This document shows, in pieces, positions 63,688-64,000 of a DNA stretch of 64,000 nucleotides. Each line of letters opens with the position of its first letter. The stretch's first letter is position 1. The stretch comes from Haematococcus lacustris. Its lineage: Eukaryota; Chlorophyta; Chlorophyceae; Chlamydomonadales; Haematococcaceae. Made by a program: the position numbers and the translations under genes. The notes beneath the pieces were generated by a model, which was given only the letters and a program-made list of their open reading frames with translations, was not told where the DNA came from and did not search any database. Where the stretch lies: the NCBI GenBank assembly GCA_030144725.1, contig JASKMD010000017.1:2004231-2068230 (forward strand). The letters are read 5' to 3'.

Positions 63688-63734
63688 GACTCTCACTCTT
63701 GCAAATGACATAACGAATACTTGTGTTTACATCA
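63688..63734 (+). repeat. Shared CTCTCACTCTTGC...TTTACATCAG motif, copy 3 of 3
   Basis: A 46-bp match to 58987-59032, which ends exactly at the GGTCACCCC terminus of the 59033 element (target flank). Confidence 0.7.
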
Positions 63735-63899
63735 GCTGTTCAAGCACTGTCCCAGTTTTCCTCTGCCAAATCACTGTCAGCAGCAGCATTCAGGTTACCA
63801 CACAGCCAGCAGCAGCTATGCTGCGCTATGCCACCACCTACGGACTATACTGCACACCCGCAAATGCCATAATATACCTGGGTTCAGTTTGTATCATAA

Positions 63900-64000
63900 G
63901 TACCGTAATCTCCCTTTCAATTCCCGAGGCCTCGGAAACTATAATAAAAGTATTACCGTACTATCTATTTCGATTCGCGAGGCCCCGAAAACTAAAATTA
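63900..64000. repeat. Tandem repeat of about 50 bp running off the window end
   Basis: Two diverged units contain TACCGTA, then CGAGGCC, then GAAAACTA or GAAACTA. A satellite or element border may continue beyond the window. Confidence 0.6.

Overview
The window reads as nuclear DNA of a green alga, most likely a chlorophyte close to Chlamydomonadales. The genes are broken by many GT-AG introns with matching phases. Kinase and RNA-polymerase families are of plant type. The DNA is GC-rich and crowded with G/C-rich short tandem repeats. Transposable elements of algal type (a LINE carrying both an APE and a PD-(D/E)XK endonuclease, hAT remnants, a Fanzor-like remnant) fill the space between host genes. 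The organism assignment is inference; no rRNA, tRNA or CRISPR array was recognised.

Three host genes can be assembled exon by exon, all on the + strand. At 2-3155 is the 3' part of a UMP synthase (linker plus complete OMP decarboxylase domain). At 36623-45192 is a 19-exon calcium-dependent protein kinase whose N-terminus is a C2 domain (596 aa predicted). At 46600-58524 is a 26-exon RNA-dependent RNA polymerase of the RNA-silencing (RDR) type with an intact DLDGD motif (1691 aa predicted). A fourth, unrecognised, probably partial gene lies at 61148-62116. Introns of the kinase and RDR genes hold very long tandem repeats, including an apparently perfect 1.83-kb (CCCCG)n array.

3.2-34 kb is a transposon graveyard around one element that looks intact: a minus-strand LINE (6421 to at least 15283) with a single 2916-codon ORF. 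I read in it two Josephin-like cysteine-protease domains, an APE endonuclease, a reverse transcriptase, a PHD finger, a possible methyltransferase-like segment, RNase H, and a C-terminal CCHC plus PD-(D/E)XK endonuclease. This matches the dual-endonuclease (Dualen/RandI) LINE class. A relative at 19.1-20.4 kb carries a textbook 2A ribosome-skipping motif just before what looks like the start of a protease domain. A 127-bp, 5'-truncated copy of the LINE 3' end with a 13-bp target-site duplication sits inside a hAT remnant at 32.9 kb, which shows that the LINE family has moved.

Other mobile DNA: hAT C-terminal and N-terminal remnants (22.2-22.9 and 32.6-34.1 kb); a three-copy family of coiled-coil/SAP-like proteins (23.3-24.2, 25.1-27.4 and 30.2-31.7 kb); two elements ending in GGTCACCCC with 4-bp target-site duplications (34387-36320 and 59033-60680); and a Fanzor-like (eukaryotic TnpB relative) pseudogene fragment at 45770-46320, between the kinase and RDR genes.
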